A stretch of DNA of 64,000 nucleotides from Syngnathus acus (taxonomy: Eukaryota; Chordata; Actinopteri; Syngnathiformes; Syngnathidae), in contig NC_051101.1 in assembly GCF_901709675.1 (NCBI RefSeq), forward strand, positions 6,098,501-6,162,500, read 5' to 3'. Made by a program: the position numbers and the translations under genes. Below, in pieces: positions 12,601-24,040 of the stretch. Below the pieces are notes generated by a model that saw only the letters and a program-made list of their open reading frames with translations, had not been told where the DNA came from and ran no database searches. Every line of letters starts with the position of its first letter. The stretch's first letter is position 1.

Positions 12601-15600
12601 GCCATGATGGATAAGGGAGGAAGGAGGCTGTGTTTTGGGGAGGAGGGGGAGCACAGCTGGAGGGAAAGGAGGCGTCTGCACCGGTAGTCAATCAAATTGT
12701 GACCTGTCAACGAGGGGTCTTTTGGTCCCATTAGTGTGGCTTGGTCTGGACAGGTTTGCGGCGAGCCTGCCGCCCCAGCAGGGGCCGCGGTAAACACATG
12801 TCGACTCGCCACAACCAGGACATGAGCAGAACTACCCGCAGAGAGGGATACTTAATAGAGTCCTCAATGGGACGGACCTGTCCAAAAAAAGAAGAAAGCA
12901 GAGCAGAGTGTGGTAGAAGAGCCAGGTGGAGCTTTGCTTAAACAGTTTGTTTTTTCTCTCTCAGTATGTGTGCGTGCGTGACAGCGAGAGCTCGAGCAAA
13001 CAGCTTGCAGTGTAGGAATCTGTAACCGTCTGATTGACAGCATAGAATCCATTTGAACCCAAAGTTTAAATTGCCCTCTTTACTTTATAACCTGTGCAGC
13101 AAGAACAATTCATTTGCTTTGAAAAATAAAACACAAAAATAAGTGTAATAAATCCAGCGAGTAACGGCCTTAAAAGGTTTCCTCTTGAGATCGTCAAAAA
13201 TTGACGAAGCTTAAAGTGTGAAAAATTAATTTTTTCAATTAAACGCATAATTGGAAAAAACTATTTTTATATGGCATATTAGACGAGAAATTGCGGCGTT
13301 GTTTGCACTCTAATAGAGCAAAATAGATTCACATTCACGTCTGTTATGTTCTCCTTCAGAATTATTATTATAAGACTATTAGCAGGCAAACATCCCCTGC
13401 CAGAGTCATTCTCACTGGATAGAAAATCTCCAGAGACACGTGTGACAAATGTTTGAATTTCAGTGTCAGATTTTAACGTTTGCGCAACCATATCCCTACT
13501 CAATTCTCATCTTGTAATTCCTTAAACAATTAATAATAAATTCTTTTGACTGACATTTTCCAGTAAAGTACAGTGGCAATTGGTTATGAGTGTGTACTGT
13601 AAGGAGGCGTGTGTGTGTGTATCTTCTCCCTAAGGGACTTTTTAATTTGCAGAATGTGGCCTGCGTGTCATTCGCTCAAGGCCATCCATTAGCTTCTCAG
13701 TATGTCGACAAAAATACTCAATGCTAAAATTTGTCTGGATGGGGCATTTGTAGAGTCAGATGGCAAGCTGCGTGTCTGTAAACATACAGTATTTAAATGT
13801 AGTAATACTTTAGTGTGTAATGCTGAATTAACATTTATGGTGCTTGTATTGTAGGTATTTAGTTTTTGAGAAATAAATCAGCCTTTTATTGTGAGTGCTG
13901 TCCAGGTCCAATTTGTGTGTTGAAAGATACTCTTTGATCCAAATGCAGTTCTGATGACAAAAAAAGATCTTTACCGAGAAGCAAAGATGTAAACGCTCAT
14001 CTTATGTGGGCTCCATCTCAGCATCACAGCATCATCTACTCGCCAGCAGCTTGAACAGGAGAAGAGTGCCTCCTAGTGGCCGTCCTGAACCTGAGATGTA
14101 CAGAGTTAAATCTGTCAGTGCCTAAGTGAAAATGCCTGTCTACAAATTTGATTTTGGTGCATCATCAATAACAGACTAGTTGAAGTGTGGGAGTGGCATC
14201 CCCGTCTTGCTCTATGTGGGCTCACTTTCATTTCTGCTTGCTCTGACTGTGACGATGGTGTGACAGCGACGAGTCACCCGAGTGTGTGCAACTTAGCCAG
14301 CCACAAACAGTCCAAATATTTACCAGTATTCATGAGGAGGGTTTGTTTGGAGTTTGTGTCTGCTGTCAGGTGCAGATGCAGATATTAGTCATCCCTCCAT
14401 TAGTGATTCATCATACGGCGTTTACTTGACCTCCAACGTGGCTTTATTTAGAATGGAACAAAAAGAAAAAAAATGACATTTAACAGCATGCAGCTACTTG
14501 ATATTCGTAGGTGTGTGAAGCTTGTTCCCATTTGACCAGGAGGAGTTGGAGCTGATTTGAAGACAAGAAGACTAAGGTCTTTAATTACAGCCCTCACTAC
14601 AGCTTTAGGCACCACTGGCTTCGCTTCACAATTATAAGACCAGCGGCTAGCACACAGCCAATAGAGAACGGAGCTGTACGCTGCTCGCGCCTGGATAGCC
14701 AACACAAAGAAAAATGTTTTAACAATCCTTATTAAGCTCAGCAAGACGGTGTTAGAAACTTTTCTCAATAATTTAACGACTTTGATTGCCCATGTCTGGT
14801 TTTGGAAACAGTTTAGGAAATAATGCCGATCGGGGTTAAATTTCGATTTAATGTTCTCTTTTACAATATGAAGAATGTGCAAAGGGTAATTTAATTAAAG
14901 TTTATTTGTGCCACAAAAGTGATACAACTCATGCAGTTTGTGGTCTTTCAAGAAAAAAGTTGCAAAACATACATGCAGAGAGTTCTTTGCCGCTCGCTCA
15001 ACTGAGGTCTTGTGGGGTATCTCATTTTATGTCCATATTTCTTCCTCCCCAATGCTGGTCGCATTCCACATTGTGCAACTTGAGCTAAATGTTAGAAGTG
15101 AAAGGCCACTCGTACACCTTGTTATAAATGACGTGGTGCATTCCTGGGCCTCCGTTACTTTTCCCATGTGCTCCATTCAAGCCGTGCTGTCATATGTGCG
15201 ACTGTACTCCAGATCCATAATGGCCTCTGCAATGTTAATGTGTTTGGACAGATGGCAGAGGCAAGTGCTGATGTGCTTAACTACGCATTTTACAGCTAAA
15301 CTATTAAAAGTGTTGTGCTGTTTACACACCAACATTTGAATACCTGTCTTCAGGCCAGTTTAATTATCCGAGCCCTTCTGTTATTTCTGCCGCTTTGTTG
15401 TCTTGCAGCTTTGCACAAGGCATGAGATTTGTTTGCGACTTCATTAAGATACGGCAGCGCCGGAGCTGTTTGCAGAGAGCAAAAAATAAAAACATCCGGC
15501 TCATGTATCTCACTTGGCCCTGCCTCCCCCCACAGATACTGTACCTATTCTCCTCCATTTAAGCGTTTTCTTATAAAGTCATTTAACTTGAGGAAATTAA

Positions 15601-15706
15601 AAGAAAATGCCCTGTGATGTCTACACTTTGAAATCTCTTGTGGCACATGCCCCCGGTGATTCATCCTGAGACGTTTGATTAGTTTGTAAGTACTTACAGA
15701 GGGTAG

Positions 15707-15734
15707 GTGGGTGTGTGTGTGGGGGGGGGGGGGT
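15707..15734. repeat. (GT)n(G)n tract
   Basis: Short GT repeats followed by an uninterrupted run of about a dozen or more G. Confidence 0.85.
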
Positions 15735-16414
15735 TTGCATTATAAATGTGTTTCATGAATTTGCCTCATATGCTCATCTTCAACTGTGTGTTCAAATAAA
15801 GCATTAATCAAAAGGAAGAAGGGAAGAGGGCATTTAGCCAGCAGAGCTATAGTCTCAGGGCCTCAGTGAGCTGCTGGATATGGTATTGAGAGACTTTAGG
15901 AAGCAGTGGTTTTTAATTATCTGGACCACGTACAGGATGCCGTTTTGATTGTTTTAATGAGGCAGCTGGCCTATTGTCTCGCCTTAATTCCTCCATTGTT
16001 TTTAGAATATGTCATAGTTCTTTATTCTTTTATCAGGTGCTCTGCAGGAGGATTTAGACAATAGCCTTCATTCCAACTGCATTGGCTACTGCACAAAGGC
16101 GGCTTCGCGCAGACAGTTAGCAGGCAAACAAGTGCAAATCACGAGCTGCACTTTTCTCAGCCTTTTCCCCCAGTTTCTTGACTTACGTTTGGACTTTCGC
16201 TCTCACTCTTGACCTCGGTCCTCATGCATTCATTTGCACAAATTGCGCTATTCTTATGGTCAGCTCGCCGGCTTTCATGATTTCAATCGTGATTTTTGGG
16301 AACACTTGTGCATTAATAAGACTGCACCGTGATTGAATGCTGTTCTAATCCTAGAAGTCTTATGAAGGTTGTGTAAAACCTCCTTTTTAAATCAATATAT
16401 ACACTGCTTCAAAT

Positions 16415-16852
16415 TAGTGCTGCAACTAACGATTATTTTAACAATTGATTCATCTGTTTATTATTTTGTCAATTCATTGATGAATCAAATAAAAAAAACA
16501 TGCTCTAATCTCCATCACTTTATTAAAAAATAGGACACTAGTTGAAATTGAAAACAGGAATTATTTACGATTTAATTAATGCTTTGGTCTGTAACTTGTT
16601 GGAAAATTGGAAAAGAATGATCAACATTTTTGCCAAAGTAAAAAGCAATTTTTTTTATTTTGACTCAACACAAAATAATCAGTTTGCTTTTATGGAGGTA
16701 GACAGCGATCTGAGAATATTTATTGTTGACAAGCTGAAACACTGAAGATTTGGACAATTTAAAATTAAAAAAAGGTATCCAAAGATGAATCCCAAATCAT
16801 TGATTAATTCAACAACCGATTAGTTGTCGATTAATCGATTTATCATTGTGCC
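16415..16852. mobile_element. Non-autonomous DNA transposon-like repeat
   Basis: The left end reads AGTGCTGCAACTAACGATTA and the right end is rich in ATTAGTTGTCGATTAATCGA. The two ends are imperfect inverted complements of each other around an AT-rich interior with no coding capacity. The 'GCTGCAAC...ATTAATCGATTA' signature is a common dispersed repeat of fish genomes. The family name is not assigned. A related, more decayed copy seems to lie at 27454-27765. Confidence 0.5.
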
Positions 16853-17550
16853 TCTACTTTAAATTATTTAGCATATGTTATGTATTAAAAACAATAGAAT
16901 GATTCTGTATTGTTTAATGAACACATCTTATTTTCTAACTTTAACCCTTGATCCAGCAGTTCCAACACATTGCAAATGAGTGACAAAATGTGTTGAGGAC
17001 AAAAAGTGGTACATCCCGTTCTGATTCTCATTTCCAGCATTTGCGCACACAACAGATGGATCTGTCGCATCCTTGGCTGAAGGGCTGCAATCTGACTGCA
17101 TATTCTGCTGTCAAAAGCAGTAAAACATTTCGACACACTCCGCATAATCTGCCTCCTTTTAGCTGAGGAGACTCTACAGTGTCTTTGAAAGCCATTGATC
17201 CAAAAACACTGATTTGTATCTCAGCATGCGGGACCTTGTTCATAATTCTCTTTGTAAGGTATGAGTGTGCCGTAGCTAAAGAGATCCATTCAGAGAGAAA
17301 CTTTTGTGGCTATGGTTGTGATATATTCCCCTTCATTGTCAGTCGCCGTTTGTATCTACCTTGATTGTAACTTGGGCAGACAGTCGAGAGGAGTTTTGTT
17401 ATTTTAATTAGGAGATAAAAATTCAAAGGGCCTCTCCAGGCAGTGTGCGGTATGACAGAATCAAAACGATGAAGTGGAGCGCCCTGAAGTGTGCGTCTCG
17501 TCACAGTCGATTGGCCGACAGATAGGAATTGCTATTTAAATGTGTGACGT

Positions 17551-17589
<39 letters not shown>
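17551..17589. repeat. (CA)n microsatellite
   Basis: About 19 CA units in the zfpm2 intron. Confidence 0.95.
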
Positions 17590-17590
<1 letters not shown>

Positions 17591-18219
17591 AAAGGGAGGA
17601 AGACTGCACACATGGGTGGCATATTTTAATACCATTTCACTTCTTTGACACATTTGTGATGGTGTAATTTTCAACGCTACAGATAGTAAGTGCTCAAATC
17701 AAAACCTCCAATTTTGCATCAAAATAATAACAAGGCCAGATCTGGCACATTGCTGTAGACGCCGGTGTTTCACCACTTCTTCCAAATCCACCTGGATGAA
17801 GTGGATTGTGTTCATTGAGAAAGATTGTTTACGGGTGGTTTTAAACCTAGCGTTTTATAGGGTTTATGTAAACATGAGTAATCAGTGTTACACATGTGCG
17901 AGGGCTTTCTCAGCGCATACCCCGCACCCCCGCCTTCACGCCTCTCCTCAGGACTCTCTTTATTCCGCATCAGCTAGGGCTCAAATCACGTCCCCTCTCA
18001 GCCTGACACTGCGATGGTATGTTTGCACATCTTTGAAAGCTAACAGCGTGCTTTAATTAATTGTCCAGCTTTCCGCAGAAACAATGTCCTAATTCTGCCA
18101 TTTAGCGGGAGCGTATCATAGTTTGTTGTTATCTCTCCAGCCAGATTTCTGTAAATAGTCATATTAAAAACTTTAATCTCTTCAATGGAAAATGGAGTGC
18201 GGCTGAAAACCTGTCATGT

Positions 18220-18242
18220 GCTTAGATAAATATTATCTAAGC
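18220..18242. promoter_or_regulatory. Palindromic GATA-factor site pair
   Basis: A perfect 10-bp inverted repeat (GCTTAGATAA / TTATCTAAGC) separated by three bases. Each arm contains AGATAA, the consensus WGATAR core bound by GATA zinc-finger factors, so the two sites face each other. It lies in the intron 252 bp before the zfpm2 exon at 18495. Known: FOG2, the product of this gene, is a GATA4/5/6 cofactor. Inferred: a possible GATA-responsive element in its own gene. It could also be a chance palindrome. Confidence 0.4.
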
Positions 18243-18494
18243 TAAAGCCTTGGCTCTCTTCTTTTACCTCCCCTTATTCACCCCCAGCCCCCTCCTTCTT
18301 TATGACTTAATGAATACGTTTGGAAGATTTTAAAATGAATGCCTACACCACCAAAACACAATCAAATAATATGGAGGGCCTATATTATATATATATGTGA
18401 GGGGCTCATGTTTTGTTTTTTCCAAATTGTGACGCTCATCTTTATTCAATGTAAACATCTTTTAATTCATTTTCTCCGTGTCTGTTTTGTTCAG

Positions 18495-18701
18495 GTGGCC
18501 AACTGTGGTGCACCACCACCAAGAACATGATGGAGGGCGAAGAGCTGGTGGCTTTTGCAGTTGACTTTGACTCCCGTCTGCAGGCAGTCAACCACATGTC
18601 GTTGAGCGAGGGCATGTACCCGGCCAGGCTGCTGGACAGCATCCAGCTCTTGCCGCAGCAGGCTGCAATGGCTTCCATCCTACCCACTGCAATTGTCAAC
18701 A
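18495..18701 (+). CDS. zfpm2: zfpm2 exon: end of N-terminal PR/SET-like domain
   Basis: Acceptor TTCAG at 18490-18494, donor GTAAGC after 18701. It starts with the last two bases of a Gly codon and continues GQLWCTTTK, ending ILPTAIVN plus one base. It encodes the conserved '[14 protein letters not shown]' and '[20 protein letters not shown]' stretches typical of FOG2. Confidence 0.95.
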
Positions 18702-21700
18702 GTAAGCATCTGCGCACCACCATTCACGTACACTGCGCTCGGATAAGATGTGCTTTTGTTCAGACTCACCCAAACACACACACACACACAGCTTGCCCAT
18801 AGTCACCTGCTTAACAAGGAGCGTCGTCTCCACAAAGCGTAGATTAACCCAGATGAGTGTCTGCATTGGAGATAAGAACCAACGACCTTCAAGTTTTAGG
18901 GTTCACATAAACACTCAGAGGATCGGACTAACATGTTAATTGCAAAATACAGGCCTGATGCAAATAGTGCATTTGTTTACTTTGCAAGGGCTATCTGGGT
19001 TCAGCTCAACGGGGAGGTAAGCAGATGGTCCAGTGTTCTTGTTTGCCCTTGAGAAAGGGCACAAGCCCAGTGGTAGCAGTGCAGCAATAGGCTGTGGCTA
19101 AGAATTTAGAGGAAAAGCTTTGAAAGACGGGCTTTGTAGAAATGCAGAGAAGCATGCATTGGACAATGCGCGTGTGTTGAGTGCACTGTTTTCTTCATCC
19201 TACCCTGTACCTTTTCAAGTACGTATCCTAAAAGGTTATTATCTTCCTGTTTGTGTCCCTTTAGAGGACATCTTCCCCTGCAAAGCATGTGGGATCTGGT
19301 TTCGCAGTGAGAGGAATCTTCAGGCCCATCTGATGTACTACTGCAGTGGGCGGCAGAGGGAACCTGAGACGGTTGTTGAAGACAATGACACTGGGCCCCA
19401 CCAGAGCTCCAGCATGTGCCCCTTCCCACAATGCAACAAGACCTTTTCAGGGGCCAGGGCCCTGGAGATGCACCTGGCCACCTCACACAGTGGTGAGTGG
19501 CATCAAGAATGAAAAGATTGTTAATCATTTTCTATTTTGATCTTGAAGACAGGGCTTCCTTAATTTCAACAATGCGACAGGACTTAAAAATAGACTTCTC
19601 CTCCTGTCAGCAAGCATCATTGACAATACGTCCCTCAGCGATTAAAAATCAAGTGCATGGGGGATATCCTTGGCATAATGCATGAGTATTTGATGGTTTG
19701 TACAGTTAACTCTAAGGGAGAACTGGGAGGCGAGATTCTGAGCTTGTCCCTTTTATCTCTTTCGCAGGTGTCAAAATGGAAGAGAGCCTCCCTCCTGGCA
19801 CCAGCTTGAAATGCACAATCTGTAACTACACGGCAGATTCTCTTATTACATTCCAGCATCACATCATGTCTCACCTGTCACAGGCGGCCTTCAGATGCAA
19901 TCACTGCCATATCAGCTTTCAGAGCCACAGGGAACTCTTACAGCATCAGGACTTACATGGACATGGCAACAAACTTCACAGGGAAGGCGACGCCACCGAG
20001 CATTCCCCCAGGGGGTCCGAGGAAAGCCTCCAGCAGCAGCAGCAGGCCTGCGCCGAGCTGGCCAACAGGAAGGAGGCTCTGCTGGGAAGCCCCAAAGGGA
20101 CCCTCAACAAGGAGACCAGCACAGACGGAGAGGCCGACAAGGCTGAGAAGAAGCCCGTGCTGTCTGCTCAGAAGGGAGAAGCCCACCCAGGAAGCAAAGC
20201 GAGTTTTTCTTACACTAGGATCAAATCGGAGCCCTCCAGCCCACGTCTGGCCTCTTCCCCCGTGCAGCATAACATGCCTACATTTCCCATGGGCCCCTTC
20301 TTGTCTCAGTTCGCTTTCTCCCAAGACATTTCAGTGGTCCCCCAGGCTTCCGAGATTCTCGCTAAAATGTCAGAGCTTGTTCACAGGAGACTACGTCATG
20401 GCGGGAACAGCTACCCGCCGGTCATCTACAGCCCTCTTATGCCCAAAGGAGCCACCTGTTTTGAATGCAATATCACCTTCAGCAACCTGGACAACTATTT
20501 GGTCCACAAAAAGCACTACTGTAACAGCCGCTGGCAACACATGACAAAGTCGCCTGACTTCTCCGCCCTTTCTGACAAGGTCCCCGAGTCAGTGAGTCCT
20601 AACAGTGGCCACACTTCAGTGAGCATGTTGACCGGCTGCCACCCCGCTGAAGGCGACAGTCACCTCATGCAATCAGCCTGCCTGAACTCCAGCGTGTTGG
20701 ACATGATCAACGCTGGGGGGGCCAAAGGGCCTGATAAGGATCTATCGGGGCAGGTGAAGAAGGTCTCGACACCGACCGGGCTTGAGGACAGGCTAAACGG
20801 CAAACAGATCGACGGCAAAACCCCGAGTACCGGTCTAGTTGAGAGCGACAACGACCCGAACAAGACGACTTGTGACGCCTGTAATATCACCTTCAGCCGC
20901 CATGAGACCTTCATGGTCCACAAACAGTACTACTGCGCCACCCGTCATGACCCACCCATGAAGCGCATGTCCACCAACAAGGTGCCCTCCATGCAGAGGA
21001 ACATGAGAACTCGTAAGCGAAGAAAGATGTACGAGTTGTGTCTCCCGGATCCGGACCATCAAAGGCCCCCCATGGGACAGCCAGGTTTCCTTGGGGTCCA
21101 TCCTATGAATCCTTGCACGTCCCAAGAAGCCGTAGACGGCCTCGGCGATCGTTTCCACCCCCGCTGCGACATCTTTCCAGGTATGGTCCCTAAACACCTG
21201 GAGGCCTCTCTGACTGTCACTAAACCTATTTTGACTCCCAAAGGCAATACAGCCGAGCCACAAGAGTTGGATGCCCCCATTGATCTCAGCAAAAAGTGTT
21301 CCCTACTCTCTGATAAGACGTGTAGCTCTCCAAAAAGACTGTTGGACTACCACGAATGTGCAGTGTGCAAAATAAGTTTTAACAAAGTGGAGAACTACTT
21401 GGCACACAAACAGAACTTTTGCCCAGCTACGGCTGCTGCTACCGCTCAGAAGTCGCAACAGCAGCAGCATAACGAGACGGGCAACCTGGACACGACCACG
21501 TTCCCAGATGTGAAGAGCGAAGGCAATAACAACACTGGTGAGACCTATGATAAGAGCCCAAGCAAATGTGAAAAAAATGGCAATGGGAAGGTGATGGTGC
21601 AGAACGGAGGCCTGTTTCCACCTCACCTGGGGCCCGTGCCGGGCCTCAAGCCTTTTGCCGAACCCCAGCTTATGCCATCAAAAGATGACAACAAGAACAT

Positions 21701-22292
21701 GTATCTGCCCCATTGCCTTTATCCCGGAGCAATAAAGAAGATGAAAGGTTCCGAGCAAATATCGCCATATTTCGGGATCAAGCCGACCGACTATGTGAGC
21801 GGAGGTCCTGTGATGCAGGCGGAGGCCAGCGAACAGGAGCAGAGCGTTAATGGCGGAGGTGTGGGGGGTGAGGCGGCGACAGCGAGGGAACCCACCCAAC
21901 AGCCTGCTGCTAATGGCTGCCCTCATCCTGGCAAGGAGCCTCTCCCCCTGCTGCCCAAAAACCGAGGCATGGTCATTGTCAATGGGGGACATAAGCCGGA
22001 AGAACGTTCGGGCACAGCGCCGCAACAGGAGAACCAGCCCCAGCCAGATGGCCAAGGCACTAATCCCTCACCGACGTGGGCCGCGGAGAACCCGGCAGAC
22101 TCCAACGAGAACATGTCACCTTCCTCCAAGTCCCCGAACGAGGACGCGGCACCCCCGGCCAATAAAGGGATGAACGGCTCCGGAAGTAGCAAGTACTGTC
22201 GCCTCTGTGATATCCAGTTCAACAACCTGTCAAACTTTATTACCCATAAGAAGTTTTACTGTTCATCACACGCTGCAGAGCATGTTAAATGA
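18495..22292 (+). CDS. zfpm2: FOG2 / ZFPM2 zinc-finger GATA cofactor, C-terminal 985 residues
   Basis: Nuclear transcriptional cofactor that binds the N-terminal finger of GATA4/5/6 and recruits CtBP and other repressors in heart, gonad and diaphragm development. Spliced as 18495-18701, 19265-19492 and 19768-22292; the exon phases join in one frame to TGA at 22290-22292. The product agrees closely with vertebrate FOG2 as recalled, including its last residues (SSHAAEHVK). Visible in order: end of the N-terminal PR-like region; fingers 1 (C2HC, 19273-19344) and 2 (C2H2, 19416-19488); fingers 3 and 4 (19806-19874, 19890-19958); fingers 5-8, all C2HC (20454-20522, 20868-20936, 21351-21422, 22194-22262); basic RTRKRRK nuclear-localisation-like segment near 21009; CtBP motif PIDLS near 21275. 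About 170 N-terminal residues lie upstream of the window. Whether this is the zfpm2a or zfpm2b copy cannot be decided here. Confidence 0.96.
18774..18791. repeat. Short (CA)n tract
   Basis: About nine CA units just after the zfpm2 exon. Confidence 0.85.
19265..19492 (+). CDS. zfpm2: zfpm2 exon: zinc fingers 1 and 2
   Basis: Acceptor CCTTTAG, donor GTGAGT after 19492. Completes the Lys codon split from the preceding exon (N-K-D-I-F-P-C). Finger 1 is [18 protein letters not shown] then YYC, a C2HC finger, the type that contacts GATA factors. Finger 2 is [20 protein letters not shown], a C2H2 finger with four residues between its His pair. Confidence 0.95.
19768..22292 (+). CDS. zfpm2: zfpm2 terminal coding exon: fingers 3-8, CtBP motif, stop
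   Basis: Acceptor TTTCGCAG before 19768. The entering base pair completes the Gly codon of SHSG-VKM, so the ATG at 19776 is internal, not a start. The exon is 2.5 kb, matching the single large last exon of vertebrate ZFPM2. It holds fingers 3-8, a small CAG-coded Gln tract (20029-20045), a second Gln tract near 21455, the SUMO-type motif IKSEPSSP (20220-20243) and the CtBP motif. Long low-complexity linkers between fingers diverge more than the fingers do. Confidence 0.97.
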
Positions 22293-23300
22293 GAAGAAAG
22301 ATTCTTCCACTCAAACCTCTTTTCTCCCTATCCCCGTCACATGTTCTTAATTTCTTTTGGTACACTGTTTGTGTCTGGAATAGTGCGTCACGCACTGCTT
22401 GTGGACAATCAAGAGAGGCTCCTCCTGTCGTTTTATGACTTAAACATGCAAAAACCATTGGTTGAGAAGGAAAACGAGAAGAAAATGAATCAAGAATAAT
22501 AATGGTGCCACTTTCACATTAATTTATTTTACAATCAGTATTAATGAGTAGTGATTTTAATTTAAATTCAAATGAAATTTATATCAGAGTTGTTTGTAAT
22601 GTTATTGTATAGTCATTCTTGTGTAGCACACACATTGTTTACATTGTAATGTAGGCTCAATGAAACAATAGACATGACAAAAATGAGATGCATTTTAGAC
22701 ATAAAAATAGCTACTGAGGCACTTGTGTATTATTTGCTGTAGCAAATTCAGTATATGCCCCAAATGTAGATTGCAGACTGCCTGCCACTGACGGATTGTT
22801 CACCACTTGGTGGTGACGAATAGGCGCAACTCTGCATTTGGCATATACACATGGCTTTGCATTCCTATGTGGCTGTTTGTCTGTCTTTTTTCTTCGAAAC
22901 CAGATGTGGATGTTTTCATAAGGATGGCAGCATTCTTGTATAGTACTCGTATTTCTGTTTAATGATACACTTTGGTCTCCCTTTTTGAAAATTTGCTCTC
23001 AATGCAATACTTTGTAAATGAGGGAACATTACTGAAAGCAGTATTATGAAATGGGGACTGTGCATATAATTATTTGTAACCCCACTGGGGCAGAAAAAAA
23101 AAAGAATTATGTTTATTGCTAACAAACGAGAAGGGTGGGAGGTCAGTGGGAATACTGATTATCATTCCAGTGTCCTGATAATGGGAGAACATGTTTCTTA
23201 AAATGTTGTTGCTATGCATGTATATGGATGGAATTAAATTCCAAATCTGTTGGAAATTTTTATTTTGATGTGGTGTCATAATTAAACTTAAATCCTCAGG
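22293..23300 (+). other. Presumed zfpm2 3' UTR
   Basis: Follows the zfpm2 stop directly, is AT-rich and has no coding potential. No canonical AATAAA was found; ATTAAA variants occur at 23233-23238 and 23281-23286 and could serve as poly(A) signals. A small hairpin (CACCAC / GTGGTG, loop TTG) lies at 22801-22815. The 3' end is a guess limited by the Tc1-like repeat that begins near 23545. Confidence 0.45.
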
Positions 23301-23539
23301 ATGAACTACTGATGTCTGCTTTTTTTCACACATTCAAGCTTTTGTTTGCAATAAGTTCATTTACATCTTAAATTGTAAACAAAAGAATTGCAGTACAAAA
23401 ATTCACAATATTTATTCTGTTAAATTAGTGAATGCAATTATCCATCTCGGAAGTATGTGTCTGGCTGCCATCTGATTTAATTCTAATGAACTGAAAGATG
23501 GCAAAAATTAATGGAAACGATAAAAAGGAATTCAGTGTT

Positions 23540-24040
23540 ATAAAAGTCTGCACACCCCTATTGCAATGCCATATTTTTGTGGCATCATATTATCAAATCA
23601 AGAAAAGTATGTAAAAACTGTTTCCACCATTTATGTGAGCTGTAAGCTGTACAACTCAATGAAAACAAATCTTTTACAAGGACAAGGGAAACAGATAATG
23701 TTGCTGGACAAGTGTCTCTTATAACTGTGAATGTGGCAGACAAAATCATCTTGAATGGGAGTCAGCACACCCATTTAGAGTGCCTCCGATTAACCCTAAA
23801 TAGTTCAAATGTTCCTGTAGGCTTTTCCCATTGAACCGTAACAAATTTTTCACGTACCTTTGTGAGATTTCAGGTGTTTGTTGGTTTTTACTAGAAAATC
23901 TTGGCTTTATTTGAGATTTATCAATGCCACTTTAAATGGTAGCAGGTGTGTGCTGACTAATTTAACACAAGTTTTAATGTCTTTAGTTGTTTCTGAGCAA
24001 ATCACATCCAGTTTTAAAAGGGTGTGTACACTTCTGCAAC
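23540..24040. mobile_element. Tc1/mariner-type element, internally deleted
   Basis: The left end, AAAAGTCTGCACACCCCTAT and on through an AATGCCATATTTTTGTG block, resembles the terminal region of a common teleost Tc1 family. The right end carries the inverse, AAAAGGGTGTGTACACTTCT. Inner sequence (GTGCCTCCGATTAACCC, TAGGCTTTTCCC) also matches the recalled 5' non-coding part of that family. The transposase gene is absent, so this is a dead, MITE-like derivative. It lies between the 3' ends of the two convergent genes. Confidence 0.65.

Larger units (their letters stand above)
1..18494 (+). other. zfpm2 intron (3' part), non-coding
   Basis: No exon could be recognised here on either strand. The stretch ends at a clear splice acceptor (TTGTTCAG) before the zfpm2 exon at 18495. 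I looked for the preceding zfpm2 exon, which in the mammalian protein ends with a VYSKG-like sequence, and did not find it, so the region is read as one large partial intron. Open frames of up to ~180 codons occur (for example 3527-4078 minus and 8221-8700 plus), but they show no recognisable domain and no splice support. The sequence is largely unique, with simple repeats, one ~440 bp dispersed repeat (16415-16852) and balanced-composition segments that could be regulatory. That this is intron is inference from gene order and direction. Confidence 0.7.

Noticed and set aside
12172-12812. Overlapping 169- and 143-codon minus-strand frames
   Set aside because: They run through CA-rich and T-rich simple sequence, and two frames of similar length overlap, which is typical of chance.
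18790-18925. tRNA-SINE-like B-box resemblance (GAACCAACGACCTTCAAG region, inverted)
   Set aside because: No A box, no poly(A) or tail repeat; match is too short.
19776-19778. ATG as a start of an 838-codon single-exon gene
   Set aside because: It is internal: the preceding acceptor and split Gly codon join it to the upstream zfpm2 exons.
19953-22225. Several antisense and shifted frames of 60-195 codons
   Set aside because: Shadows of the GC-rich zfpm2 terminal exon.
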